The translations under genes were made by a program, and so were the position numbers. A model generated the notes under the pieces. That model was given only the letters and a program-made list of their open reading frames with translations. It ran no database searches and was not told where the DNA came from. Shown in pieces: positions 53,866-62,526 of a stretch of 64,000 bases of DNA (position 1 is the first letter of the stretch; each line of letters starts with the position of its first letter). Source of the DNA: Candidatus Gastranaerophilales bacterium (lineage in GTDB: Bacteria > Cyanobacteriota > Vampirovibrionia > Gastranaerophilales > Gastranaerophilaceae); assembly GCA_944323285.1 (NCBI GenBank), contig CALURV010000028.1, forward strand, positions 62,001 to 126,000, in the 5' to 3' direction.

Positions 53866-54879
53866 ATGCAATGTAAAGTATGTGAAAATCTAAATAAATC
53901 AATATGTTTTAATGCGGACTCAATCGGCATAACATATTGTACTCTTACTAATGCAACAAACGGCCTTGGCTGGCCTAAAATATCAAAAGAAGTTTTTGAT
54001 GGAAATAAAATTAATTGGGATAAGTTTTTTGAAGAACGAGATAAAGAAATAGAAAATATAAAAAATAATACCCCAAGAAAAGAATGTGAAAACTGTCAAC
54101 AAATTCAAATTGCTGAATATTCTAATGAGAAAAAAATAAAATACGTTTTATTATCCCCTTGGCAAATATGTAATTCAAATTGTATTTATTGCCTCGGGCA
54201 TGAACTACCGTTAGATAAAAAATCTCCAAATTATATGGTTGATTATAAAAAAGTGGTAGAGCCATATGATATAATAGAAATTCTACAAGATATGATTTCA
54301 AAAAATATATTGGATAAAGATGCAAAGATGGATTTTGCAGGCGGTGAACCTACTTTATATCCTCGTTTTGATGAATTAATAGATTTCCTTTTAGAAAATG
54401 GATTTAATAATATTATTATTCATACGAATAATATTCAATATTCAAAAGCAATAGAAAAAGGTATTAAGAAAAATGCAATAAGTCTTATGATTTCTATTGA
54501 TGCAGGAAGCAAAAAATGTCATGAAAAAGTTAAAAGAGTAAAATCTTTTGATAAAGTTTGGCAAAATTTTAAAAAATATTCAAAAGCAAAAACTAAAGAC
54601 TATTCAGGCAAATTATGTACAAAATATGTTATTGTTCCCGGAATTAATGATACAGAAAAAGAAATAAAAGAATTCATAAAACAATCTAAAAAACATGGAG
54701 CAACCCATGTCGCTTTAAATGTATATAATCAATTACTAAATAATATGAACTATGAAGAAAATTTACTAAGACATCTATATTCTTTAGCTGAATTTTATAA
54801 AGAATTTGCAGTAAAAGAAAAACTAAATTATACATTATTCCCCAATATAGAATATGTATATACAAAATTATTGACATAA
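53866..54879 (+). CDS. Radical SAM protein with N-terminal Cys module (paralog 1)
   Basis: A 337-residue enzyme. The N-terminal module has C3, C6, C14, C25, an NWDKFFEERDKEIENIKNN helix and C74-x2-C77. The radical SAM motif C102-x3-C106-x2-C109 (CNSNCIYC) follows 25 residues later, then FAGGEPTLYPRFDELIDFL and SIDAGSKKCHEKVKRVKSFD. The block KYVIVPGINDTEKEIKEFI is shared with the other paralogs. The extra cysteines suggest an auxiliary Fe-S cluster built from the N-terminus. It lies 37 bases upstream of the GDP-mannose-dehydratase-like gene on the same strand. Substrate unknown; sugar-nucleotide or lipid-linked sugar chemistry is an inference from context. Confidence 0.85.
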   Translation: MQCKVCENLNKSICFNADSIGITYCTLTNATNGLGWPKISKEVFDGNKINWDKFFEERDKEIENIKNNTPRKECENCQQIQIAEYSNEKKIKYVLLSPWQICNSNCIYCLGHELPLDKKSPNYMVDYKKVVEPYDIIEILQDMISKNILDKDAKMDFAGGEPTLYPRFDELIDFLLENGFNNIIIHTNNIQYSKAIEKGIKKNAISLMISIDAGSKKCHEKVKRVKSFDKVWQNFKKYSKAKTKDYSGKLCTKYVIVPGINDTEKEIKEFIKQSKKHGATHVALNVYNQLLNNMNYEENLLRHLYSLAEFYKEFAVKEKLNYTLFPNIEYVYTKLLT

Positions 54880-54916
54880 ATATATCTTCTTTTTACCATA
54901 TTAAAATGGAGAAAAA

Positions 54917-55936
54917 ATGAAAAGCGCTTTTATAACAGGAATAACAGGGCAAGATGGAAGTTATTTGGCAGAACTTCTTCTTTCAAAAGAATATGAAGTT
55001 TATGGGCTTGTAAGAATATCCTCTGTTAATAACAGAGAAAGGATATCTCACCTTTTAGAAAATAGTAATTTTCATATTTTATATGGTGATCTTACTGATG
55101 AAGCAAGTTTATATGAAGCAGTAAAGAAATCAAAGCCTGATGAAATATATAATCTAGCAGCACAATCACACGTTGGACTTTCAACAAATTTTTCCGAGTA
55201 TACAACAAATGTAAATGCACTAGGTTTTTTACGTTTAATGAATGTTATTCATTCATTAGACTTACAAAATAAAGTCAAAGTATATGAAGCTTTAACCTCT
55301 GATATTTTTGGAAATGTCGAAGAAGATTTTATGAATGAAGAAACAAAAATTCAACCTATAAATCCATATGCTTGCGCAAAAGCATATGCTTTTTGGCTTG
55401 CTAAAAGTTATAGGCAAAGAGGTGTATTTATTGTAAATGGTATAGCGTTTGCTCATGAATCAAGAAGAAGACCGCCTATTTTTGTTACAAGAAAAATAAC
55501 AAAAGCTGCCGTTAGGATAAAACTAGGGAAACAAGAAAAGTTATCATTAGGAAACCTTTCTGTAAAAAGAGATTGGGGTCATGCGAAAGATTATGTTGAG
55601 GCTATGTATAAATCTATGCAACATAATAAACCAGATGATTATATACTTGCAACAGGTATAACAACTAGTCTTCGAGATTTTTGTATAAAAGCTTTTAAAG
55701 AAGTTGGTATTGATTTAATTTTTAAAGGTGTAGGTAATGAAGAAAAAGCCTTCGATGTAAAAACTAACAAGTTAATTATTGATATAGATCCACAATTTTC
55801 AAGACCATTAGAAAAATTAAATCCTATCGGAGATTATTCTAAAGCAAAAAATATTCTTGGTTGGGAACCAAAGTATACTATAGATGACATTATTAAAGAA
55901 ATGATAGAACAAGACTTAATAGATGAAAATAAATAA
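54917..55936 (+). CDS. GDP-mannose 4,6-dehydratase-like SDR
   Basis: A 339-residue extended short-chain dehydrogenase. NADP-binding opening: SAFITGITGQDGSYLAELLL, followed by YGLVRISS. Catalytic Tyr-Lys: YACAKAYAFW (YxxxK). GMD-type blocks are YNLAAQSHVGLS, NHES-like AHESRRRPP, SLGNLSVKRDWGHAKDYVEA, and DPQFSRPLE. Two departures from standard GMD: TSDIFG replaces TSELYG, so the catalytic Glu is Asp, and AHESRRRPP replaces NHESPRRG. GMD makes GDP-4-keto-6-deoxymannose, the precursor of fucose and rhamnose-type sugars. This divergent form may act on a different sugar. It sits between a radical SAM gene and a membrane gene it overlaps by 14 bases. Confidence 0.87.
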   Translation: MKSAFITGITGQDGSYLAELLLSKEYEVYGLVRISSVNNRERISHLLENSNFHILYGDLTDEASLYEAVKKSKPDEIYNLAAQSHVGLSTNFSEYTTNVNALGFLRLMNVIHSLDLQNKVKVYEALTSDIFGNVEEDFMNEETKIQPINPYACAKAYAFWLAKSYRQRGVFIVNGIAFAHESRRRPPIFVTRKITKAAVRIKLGKQEKLSLGNLSVKRDWGHAKDYVEAMYKSMQHNKPDDYILATGITTSLRDFCIKAFKEVGIDLIFKGVGNEEKAFDVKTNKLIIDIDPQFSRPLEKLNPIGDYSKAKNILGWEPKYTIDDIIKEMIEQDLIDENK

Positions 55937-57506
55937 TAAAAAATATAAAACAATTATTATTAATATTTTTAGTTTTTTTATTCTTTTTTGTTTATTTATT
56001 TATCTAGCTGTAAACTTTAGATACTCATATATACAAAATGACGATATAGTTGATCTTTTTGTTCATCATATAAACTTTTATCATGGACGTTTTATAACAG
56101 AATTATTTTCTATATTTATTGTTAAGAATCTACCTTTAAGTTTAAATATACACCCTCAGAATTTTTACATTTTTTCCAGTCAAATAATAAAAACTACTAT
56201 TTTTCTTACACTAATATATTTAATGAGTATTTCTTTTTATAAATTTAAAGAAAAAACATTTTATTTTGCACCAATGTGTATATTAAGCTTTTTTACAACA
56301 ATGAGTTTTATCGCCAATATAAATTATAAAAGCTGCTTTGATACATATCAATTTTTTATGGGTTACATTTTCCCTTTAGTTTGTTTTTGCATATTTTGGT
56401 ATAAATTATCAGATTTTTATATTTTAAACAGAACATTTACAAAAAAAGAAATATTCTATTTCTTTTTACTATCAATTCTTATGTCTATGGGTAACGAACA
56501 AATCAATATTGTAACTATCATCCTATTATTAATATTATTTATAAATTCATTAATACAGAAATATTATTATAAAGAAAAAAATATAAATCTTCTTTATCTT
56601 TTATTCCCTTTAATATTATGTATAATTACAAGCATATTTGTATATTCTAGTAATGGATTTCAAGAAATTTATAATGGATATAACTTAGAAATCAGTTTAA
56701 ACTTTTCTAAAAAAGAACTACTTGATTTTATATATGTATTTTATAAAAAACTTATAGAAGATAATTTATTTCTAATAATTCCATCGATATTTACAATATT
56801 TACAATAATCGGAAGTAAAGAAAATACTGAAATAAAGCAAAAATTAATTAATTTTGTATTGTACTCATATACAAGTTTTTTAATATTTTTCACTTCGTTA
56901 TATTTTCTAGGACCAACTTTTGATTATCGTTCTGATGCAAATTATAATATCCTTCCGCGCTATTGGATTCTTTATCCGTCTTTATTATATAGTTTTAAGA
57001 TTTTTCTTTATATTATAAATTTTTATTTATTAGGATTTTTAGTTAAAATTTCAACAAACAAGAAAATCAATACAATTCTAGCTTTCTGTATTATATTACC
57101 TTGTTTAATATATATAAAAAATGAATACAAACCTATAAATCTATCAAATATAGAAGACAGAAGAGTAATGTATATTGCTGATAAGATTGCCGTTTACTAT
57201 TTTGAAAAAGGACAAACAGCAATTTTACCAAAAGAAGAGATTCACGTTATTATTCCAACTATTAATGATTTATTACCTTATGATTTAGAAAGTAATAATT
57301 ATATCGGAAAAATATATTATTATGATAATTATCCTCATTATCTTAATTATCTAAGCATTGTTTACAATGTTGATGTTTCAAAAGGTATGTCTTTTAAAAC
57401 AGAAAAAGAAGCATTATCTGATTTCTATAAAAATGGCGGTTCTTTTGAAGAAGAAGAATTAAAGAAACTTGATTTTTCTAAGATTGGTAATAGATTTACA
57501 AAATAA
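55923..57506 (+). CDS. Polytopic GT-C-like membrane protein (DUF6056-like)
   Basis: A 527-residue protein with about 10 to 12 membrane spans and a roughly 120-residue C-terminal soluble part. The first external loop reads YIQNDDIVDLFVHH and then YHGRFITELF, the acidic pair plus 'GR' pattern seen in DUF6056 and related GT-C-type proteins thought to move lipid-linked sugars. The start overlaps the dehydratase stop by 14 bases, so translation is coupled. Likely role: transferring a sugar made by its neighbour to a surface glycan. Enzyme activity is inference from topology and context; no characterised member is recognised. Confidence 0.72.
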   Translation: MKINNKKYKTIIINIFSFFILFCLFIYLAVNFRYSYIQNDDIVDLFVHHINFYHGRFITELFSIFIVKNLPLSLNIHPQNFYIFSSQIIKTTIFLTLIYLMSISFYKFKEKTFYFAPMCILSFFTTMSFIANINYKSCFDTYQFFMGYIFPLVCFCIFWYKLSDFYILNRTFTKKEIFYFFLLSILMSMGNEQINIVTIILLLILFINSLIQKYYYKEKNINLLYLLFPLILCIITSIFVYSSNGFQEIYNGYNLEISLNFSKKELLDFIYVFYKKLIEDNLFLIIPSIFTIFTIIGSKENTEIKQKLINFVLYSYTSFLIFFTSLYFLGPTFDYRSDANYNILPRYWILYPSLLYSFKIFLYIINFYLLGFLVKISTNKKINTILAFCIILPCLIYIKNEYKPINLSNIEDRRVMYIADKIAVYYFEKGQTAILPKEEIHVIIPTINDLLPYDLESNNYIGKIYYYDNYPHYLNYLSIVYNVDVSKGMSFKTEKEALSDFYKNGGSFEEEELKKLDFSKIGNRFTK

Positions 57507-57522
57507 AATTTAAATTAATTCT

Positions 57523-58521
57523 TTAATTTTTATTCAAGGCATATTTATTCAATATAAATTCTGTTTTTTCCCAAAGTCTTAAATTTATATTTTTTTCTTC
57601 ACACAACGTTTTAAAATAAAGATACAATTCACCATAATGAGCAGGCAAAGGATTTTTATCTAAATCTGTAAATAAAATATATTTGTTATCAATCATAAAT
57701 TCGATATTTTTTATACCAATATCGGACATCAAATCAACAAATTTTTTAACTTCTTCTTTCTTATCATTTAAATGTTCTATAACAATATATTTAACTGTTA
57801 TTCCATTACTATACTTACTTTTTGCATATTTTCTAAGATTTTGAACAGAATCTTCAAACTTATCAACTCTTTTTAGTTTATAGAATAAATCACGCGATGC
57901 ACAATCTAAAGAGGTCGTATAATCAACCATATTATTATCTAATAATTTTTTTATAATTGGTTGATAAATAATATTATTTGAAAGAATATAAAAACGCTTA
58001 ACTCCATTTTTTAAGAATTCTTTAACCATAGGTTCAAATTCTTTTAAAATAGAAATATCTCCACCTTGTATACAAGCAATAAGATTATTTCTATCTAATA
58101 GTTCATGTTTATAAAGTTGTTTTAATAAAGGAAGCATATCATAATATTGGCTTTTCATTGGTTTTAAATCAATTTTACCTTTAGAATCAAGCATTCTAGC
58201 ACAATATATACAACCACAATTACAATGAGTCCAATGACTCACATTTATCAAGTTAAATTTAGTAGAAATAAAATCATTAGCTTTTTTTTCTCTGAGAAAA
58301 AAACATCCCTTACAAGGAGATTTATCTATATCTTCTTCATTTAATAACTTAAAAGAATCTATTTTAAATTGTTTAAAAGCATCCCAATCAATTTTCTGAC
58401 CTCTATATGCTTCATAATAAACCGGTCCAATTTGTCCCGAACAACAGGACATAATTCTATCATGGAAACAAGATAAAACATTATTTAATTCATCACAAAA
58501 ATATATTTTTTTTTCATTCAT
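57523..58521 (-). CDS. Radical SAM protein with N-terminal Cys module (paralog 2)
   Basis: A 332-residue paralog. N-terminal cysteines: C9, C18, C26, C27 and C70-x2-C73 (PCKGCFFL), with DWDAFKQFK between them. Radical SAM motif C100-x3-C104-x2-C107 (CNCGCIYC). The SAM-binding GGEPT block reads GGDISIL, so the Glu-Pro pair is changed to Asp-Ile; SAM binding may be altered. Later blocks: SLDCASRDLFYKLKRVDKFE, KYIVIEHLNDKKEEVKKFVD. It has the same length and layout as its siblings. It lies 9 bases downstream of paralog 3 on the same strand and forms a two-gene operon. Confidence 0.82.
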   Translation of the reverse strand: MNEKKIYFCDELNNVLSCFHDRIMSCCSGQIGPVYYEAYRGQKIDWDAFKQFKIDSFKLLNEEDIDKSPCKGCFFLREKKANDFISTKFNLINVSHWTHCNCGCIYCARMLDSKGKIDLKPMKSQYYDMLPLLKQLYKHELLDRNNLIACIQGGDISILKEFEPMVKEFLKNGVKRFYILSNNIIYQPIIKKLLDNNMVDYTTSLDCASRDLFYKLKRVDKFEDSVQNLRKYAKSKYSNGITVKYIVIEHLNDKKEEVKKFVDLMSDIGIKNIEFMIDNKYILFTDLDKNPLPAHYGELYLYFKTLCEEKNINLRLWEKTEFILNKYALNKN

Positions 58522-58530
58522 ATATCTAAC

Positions 58531-59541
58531 CTAAAGATTTAAAACAAGCGCTCTATCATAAAATTCAAAAGCAATATTTTCATCACAGCAGCGCTGCCTA
58601 ATATATCTTAATAAATCTTTGACATATTCAGGAACTTCACCTGCTTGACATACAAACCACTTTTCTTCAACATCTGCAATTAAATATTTGACCCCAAGTT
58701 CATTAACACATAAATCAAACCACCTATCAATTTCTTCTTTTGTATCATTTACATTCGGAATAATAATATATTTGACGCCTAAATCAACAGGTTTTGCCTT
58801 TTGCGCTGCATTTGCATATTTCTTTATATTGTCACAAACTTGTTTAAATTTATCAACTTTTTTTACTTTTTTAAATACTTCTCTTGAACCTGCATCTAAA
58901 GATATAACAACTTTTATTTCAATATCTTTTTCAGATAAAATTTTCTCAGTCATCTTGCTAAACTCAATACCGTTTGTATATAATGCAAAATGTTGATTTC
59001 CATATTCCGCAAAAAGTTTAATTATATCATCAAATTTTTTAAATATTGTAGGTTCCCCCATTGCAAAAGAAATATGCGCTTGTGGATTTTTTTCTAAATT
59101 ATAAATTTTCTTTTCCAGTAGCTCTTTAAACAAAGGGAATATATTATAACCTTTAATTATTTTATCATTCTCAATTTCTTTGTAAGCAAAACAATAAATA
59201 CAATGTGCATTGCACTTATTCGAATGACCTATCCAAATCATATCTATATAATTATCTAAATCAGATAAAAATTGGTTATCTGAAGTTTCATCAAATTCTT
59301 CAATCCAATGACAACCTTGGCAAAATGTAGGAATTTTTCCTTCTCGCATATTTTGAACAAGTTTATGTTTTATTTCAAAAACTTTATCCCAATCAGCCTT
59401 ATCCTTTTCACCATTATATGGAATAATATAATTTTCCTTTCTTCTTGAGGGAGAATGTATTGATAGATGACAATGACGAAAACAATTATAGTGTATATAT
59501 AAACCATGAGAAAGATATCTGCATCTGTATTTTTTAGACAT
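58531..59541 (-). CDS. Radical SAM protein with N-terminal Cys module (paralog 3)
   Basis: A 336-residue paralog. C7, C20 and C24 lie at the N-terminus, then ADWDKVFEIKHKLVQNMREG and C74-x2-C77 (FCQGCHWIEE). Radical SAM motif C110-x3-C114-x2-C117 (CNAHCIYC), MGEPTIFKKFDDII for SAM binding, SLDAGSREVFKKVKKVDKF, and KYIIIPNVNDTKEEIDRW. GGAA precedes the ATG by 6 bases. It starts upstream of paralog 2 in the same transcript. Divergent from paralog 4 (start 59860), with repeat copy D in the gap. Substrate unknown. Confidence 0.85.
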   Translation of the reverse strand: MSKKYRCRYLSHGLYIHYNCFRHCHLSIHSPSRRKENYIIPYNGEKDKADWDKVFEIKHKLVQNMREGKIPTFCQGCHWIEEFDETSDNQFLSDLDNYIDMIWIGHSNKCNAHCIYCFAYKEIENDKIIKGYNIFPLFKELLEKKIYNLEKNPQAHISFAMGEPTIFKKFDDIIKLFAEYGNQHFALYTNGIEFSKMTEKILSEKDIEIKVVISLDAGSREVFKKVKKVDKFKQVCDNIKKYANAAQKAKPVDLGVKYIIIPNVNDTKEEIDRWFDLCVNELGVKYLIADVEEKWFVCQAGEVPEYVKDLLRYIRQRCCDENIAFEFYDRALVLNL

Positions 59542-59622
59542 ATTAATTCCGCTGTTCTATTACTTATTATTCAATTATATCATACAACTTATAAAATAGG
59601 TTAAATTTATACTGAATCAAAA

Positions 59623-59760
59623 TTTAATCCATTATCGCTCTTTTGAGTCATCCTCGCTAGAAAAGTACCCACGCATTTAAAAATGTCACTCGCTTTTAAC
59701 AAAGAATACAAATTCACTTAAGAAAAAAACTTTTGATTTTTTTTGTAAAAGAATTCTTGA
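59623..59760 (+). repeat. Two-hairpin repeat, copy D (diverged)
   Basis: The start TTTAATCCATTATCGCTC and the segment AGTCATCCTCGCTA are clear; the rest is diverged and the hairpin arms are partly lost. It fills most of the 318-base gap between two divergent radical SAM genes. After it comes the 10-base unit TGATAACATA twice (59841-59860), directly before ATG 59860. No gene is seen in the gap. Confidence 0.6.
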
Positions 59761-59859
59761 TACAATAAAAAAAGATAAATATATAAATAAATTCTTTTTA
59801 GTAGTATTTAAGAAAATTAATTGACTGCAACATACTGACATGATAACATATGATAACAT

Positions 59860-61296
59860 ATGAAATACAAAAGTTGCAGACAGTTAGAACACGGAATATA
59901 CTTTCATTTAGATCCTGAGTATTTAAAATTATGCGTAGGTCATTGTTGTAATACTGATCATTTGCAAATGGAACATAGATTATATTTATATTCGGATTTA
60001 AATAATTGTTCTGTTGATTGGGATTATATTTTTGAAGAAAAAAGGAAATTAAGAGAAAATGCTAAAAATGGCATATATCCTTCTCAATGTAAAGGTTGCT
60101 TTGAATTACAAGAAAAAGATTGGGATAATGAAGATTATATAAATCATATAACCGCCGGACATGTACTTAAGTGTAATTCCAGATGCATATACTGTCCAAT
60201 AGGTAAAGACCCTGAATGTCATAATAGAGAACAAGATATAGATATAAAACCAATTATAAAAGAATTACTTGAAAAAAATTTATTGAGATTTGATGGTTCT
60301 CTAAGATTTGTTGGAGGAGAACCAACTTTAATGAAAGAATTTGATTGGCTTGTTGATTTATTCTCTAAAAATAATGTACCAGAACTTTATATATCATCTT
60401 CAGGAATTAGACTTTCTAAAAGTTTATGTAAAGCACTTGAAAAAGTACAAAATGCAGATGTAATTATCAGTATTGATTCAGGGTGTAAAGAAACTTTTGA
60501 AAAAATTAAAGGGACAAAATTTTACAAACTTGTACTTAAAAATATGAAAACTTATCTTAATTCTTCACGGAAAAAGAATTTTGTAAAACCTAAATTCATA
60601 TTATTACCTGCTTATAATGATACTGCTGATGAAATAAATAAGTGGCTTTTTCTTTCTAAGAAATTAGGTTTCAACGAAGTTCAGTTTGATGCGGAACACA
60701 GTATTTCTTCATCCGAACAAGGTAAAAATAAAAAATATATAAATAGAACTCTTAAAATGCTTGAATATGCAAAAAAACTTTCATATAATTGCCATATAAA
60801 AGTAACATCTTTTCTCGCTTTTATGAATAGAGCTCAAAGGATTTATGAAAAGCAATTGCAATTTTATAATGAAAATAAAGATAAATTTATTGATTTATCT
60901 TTAAATGAACAATTAGAAAATATAAATAATAATCAATATTACAATGATTTACATATAGATATTAATTCTCTAGAAATAAAAACAATTGATGAACAAATCG
61001 ATACATTAATACAAGAAGAAAAGTTTTCTCCATTAAGAAAAGTATATACAACAATATCTAAACCAATAGATACAGAGACAAGAAAAAAGCTAAAACTTCT
61101 TCTTCAACTCGGTTTTGATTTCAATATTGAAATTAAAAACTATATTGAAGATGAAGTAATAGATGAAATAATAAAAACAAGTTATTCCAATATTACATAC
61201 ATAAAAAGTAAAAATTTATTTAGCTTTCTTAAAAACATAAAGTTAAAAAATAAATACTTGAATATGCCCAAATTAAGTAATTTAAAATTAACATAA
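59860..61296 (+). CDS. Radical SAM protein with Cys module and C-terminal extension (paralog 4)
   Basis: A 478-residue paralog, about 140 residues longer than the others. N-terminal C6, C25, C29, C30, C50, then VDWDYIFEEKRKLRENAKNG and C77-x2-C80 (QCKGCFELQE). Radical SAM motif C105-x3-C109-x2-C112 (CNSRCIYC), GGEPTLMKEFDWLVDLF, SIDSGCKETFEKIKGTKFY, and FILLPAYNDTADEINKWLFL. The C-terminal extension (about residues 330-478) is helical and charged with no recognised domain. No ribosome-binding site is visible before ATG 59860; a 10-base tandem repeat lies there instead. It stands alone on its strand, so it may have its own promoter. Confidence 0.83.
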   Translation: MKYKSCRQLEHGIYFHLDPEYLKLCVGHCCNTDHLQMEHRLYLYSDLNNCSVDWDYIFEEKRKLRENAKNGIYPSQCKGCFELQEKDWDNEDYINHITAGHVLKCNSRCIYCPIGKDPECHNREQDIDIKPIIKELLEKNLLRFDGSLRFVGGEPTLMKEFDWLVDLFSKNNVPELYISSSGIRLSKSLCKALEKVQNADVIISIDSGCKETFEKIKGTKFYKLVLKNMKTYLNSSRKKNFVKPKFILLPAYNDTADEINKWLFLSKKLGFNEVQFDAEHSISSSEQGKNKKYINRTLKMLEYAKKLSYNCHIKVTSFLAFMNRAQRIYEKQLQFYNENKDKFIDLSLNEQLENINNNQYYNDLHIDINSLEIKTIDEQIDTLIQEEKFSPLRKVYTTISKPIDTETRKKLKLLLQLGFDFNIEIKNYIEDEVIDEIIKTSYSNITYIKSKNLFSFLKNIKLKNKYLNMPKLSNLKLT

Positions 61297-61388
61297 TTGT
61301 TATATTACATTAACTTTTATCCATAGAGAAAAGGAGGTAAGTGAAGTTTTCAAAGAGATGATTACTTTGTCTCTAAAAAAGTACAATT

Positions 61389-62249
61389 CTAGATTAAATT
61401 AGTTTCATATATTAAGTTATAGTCATCAGCAACTTCTTGTACTAATTTGTGTCTAATTTTAATACCTTCTTCTGTATCAAGAAATTCGCTTATAGCATCA
61501 GTATTTTCAACAATGCAATTATGTTCTTTGTCATATTTATGTGGATTTGTAATTAACTGTAAAAACATAGCATCGTTTAAAGATTGAAACATATCTTCTA
61601 AACTGCCATCTGTTTTTATTCCAAATTTGTTTAATTGATTTAAAATTTCTTCTGAATCAGCGTTATCATAAGAATTTCCAGTTATCTGTTTGAGATAATC
61701 AATACCCATTTTAATAACGTCATTCTTATTTAACTTATAATCAATACCTAATGCATCAAGAGCCATTAAACTTAGTTTTCTTTCTAATTCATAATAAAGA
61801 TCGGAATAATTTTTTTGACTTTTAAAAGGATATTTTTTTATCAGTCTAGAAAATTTTCCATCTTTTGTTATAGCCTCTTCTACTTTAGCATCAGTTGCTA
61901 ATAAACCGGCAATATCTCCACTGGATAATGGTAAATCTTCAGGATGCCCATGAATAAGTATGGCATCTGGAACAACTTTTCTAGAATCAAACTTACAAGA
62001 TTTCTCATCTCCAGAGCTTTCCTGAAGCAATTTACCATCTGGTGATATAACAACTCCATACTCAATATTACAATCAAATAGGATTTGTCTTATTTTTTCT
62101 TTTGCCATTTCAATTGTTTGGGATAATTTATCTGCATCTTTTTCACTTTTTATAAAACAATCACTTTTTTCGGGTATTTTATGACTTTGAGTCTTACTTA
62201 TACTTTGTATTGTAGGAATTTGACCTAAAAAATTAATTGAGCCAATCAT
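61389..62249 (-). CDS. Protein with JAMM-like HxHP..S..D motif
   Basis: A 286-residue protein. Residues about 60-125 contain EYGVVISPDGKLLQESSGDE and AILIHGHPEDLPLSSGDIAG: H100-x-H102 followed by S109-x2-D112, close to the zinc-binding JAMM/MPN motif (HxHx7SxxD) but one residue shorter, as I recall for toxin- and phage-associated relatives. This points to a zinc hydrolase, possibly a protease or effector. Residues 4-8 read SINFL-G, the tag-like motif shared with two other proteins here. The rest is helical and charged. AGGAG precedes the ATG. It sits inside the radical SAM region without obvious pathway role. The motif match is by eye. Confidence 0.55.
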   Translation of the reverse strand: MIGSINFLGQIPTIQSISKTQSHKIPEKSDCFIKSEKDADKLSQTIEMAKEKIRQILFDCNIEYGVVISPDGKLLQESSGDEKSCKFDSRKVVPDAILIHGHPEDLPLSSGDIAGLLATDAKVEEAITKDGKFSRLIKKYPFKSQKNYSDLYYELERKLSLMALDALGIDYKLNKNDVIKMGIDYLKQITGNSYDNADSEEILNQLNKFGIKTDGSLEDMFQSLNDAMFLQLITNPHKYDKEHNCIVENTDAISEFLDTEEGIKIRHKLVQEVADDYNLIYETNLI

Positions 62250-62340
62250 ATAATTCTCCTTTTATACATAACAATAAAGAAGCTCAAAAAAATTAATTGA
62301 CCTTAATCTAAGATAAATAAACAAAATTTAACATTCTATA

Positions 62341-62519
62341 TTTAATCTAGTATTGTAACTTTGTTAGAGAGAATAACTTTCTCACAAAGTACTCTCCTTT
62401 TGAAAACTTCACTCACTTCAGTTTCAATAAAGATACAAGTTCACTTATAAACAAGTTTTTTGGTTCGTTTTGTAAAAAAATTCACTCACACTTTTAGCTT
62501 ATTATGAAATTTTTCTCGT
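62341..62519 (+). repeat. Two-hairpin repeat, copy E (full length)
   Basis: A full-length but diverged copy: TTTAATCTAGTATTG start, the middle GGTTCGTTTTGTAAAAAAAT shared with copy C, and hairpin 2 with its 3' arm changed to ATGAAATTTTT. It lies downstream of paralog 5 (minus strand) and upstream of the JAMM-like gene. Confidence 0.75.
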
Positions 62520-62526
62520 CCAACCT

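Noticed and set aside
61331-61337. Perfect AAGGAGG site after paralog 4
   Set aside because: The frames behind it are only 6 and 14 codons long without recognisable content, so it is probably chance or a lost gene start.
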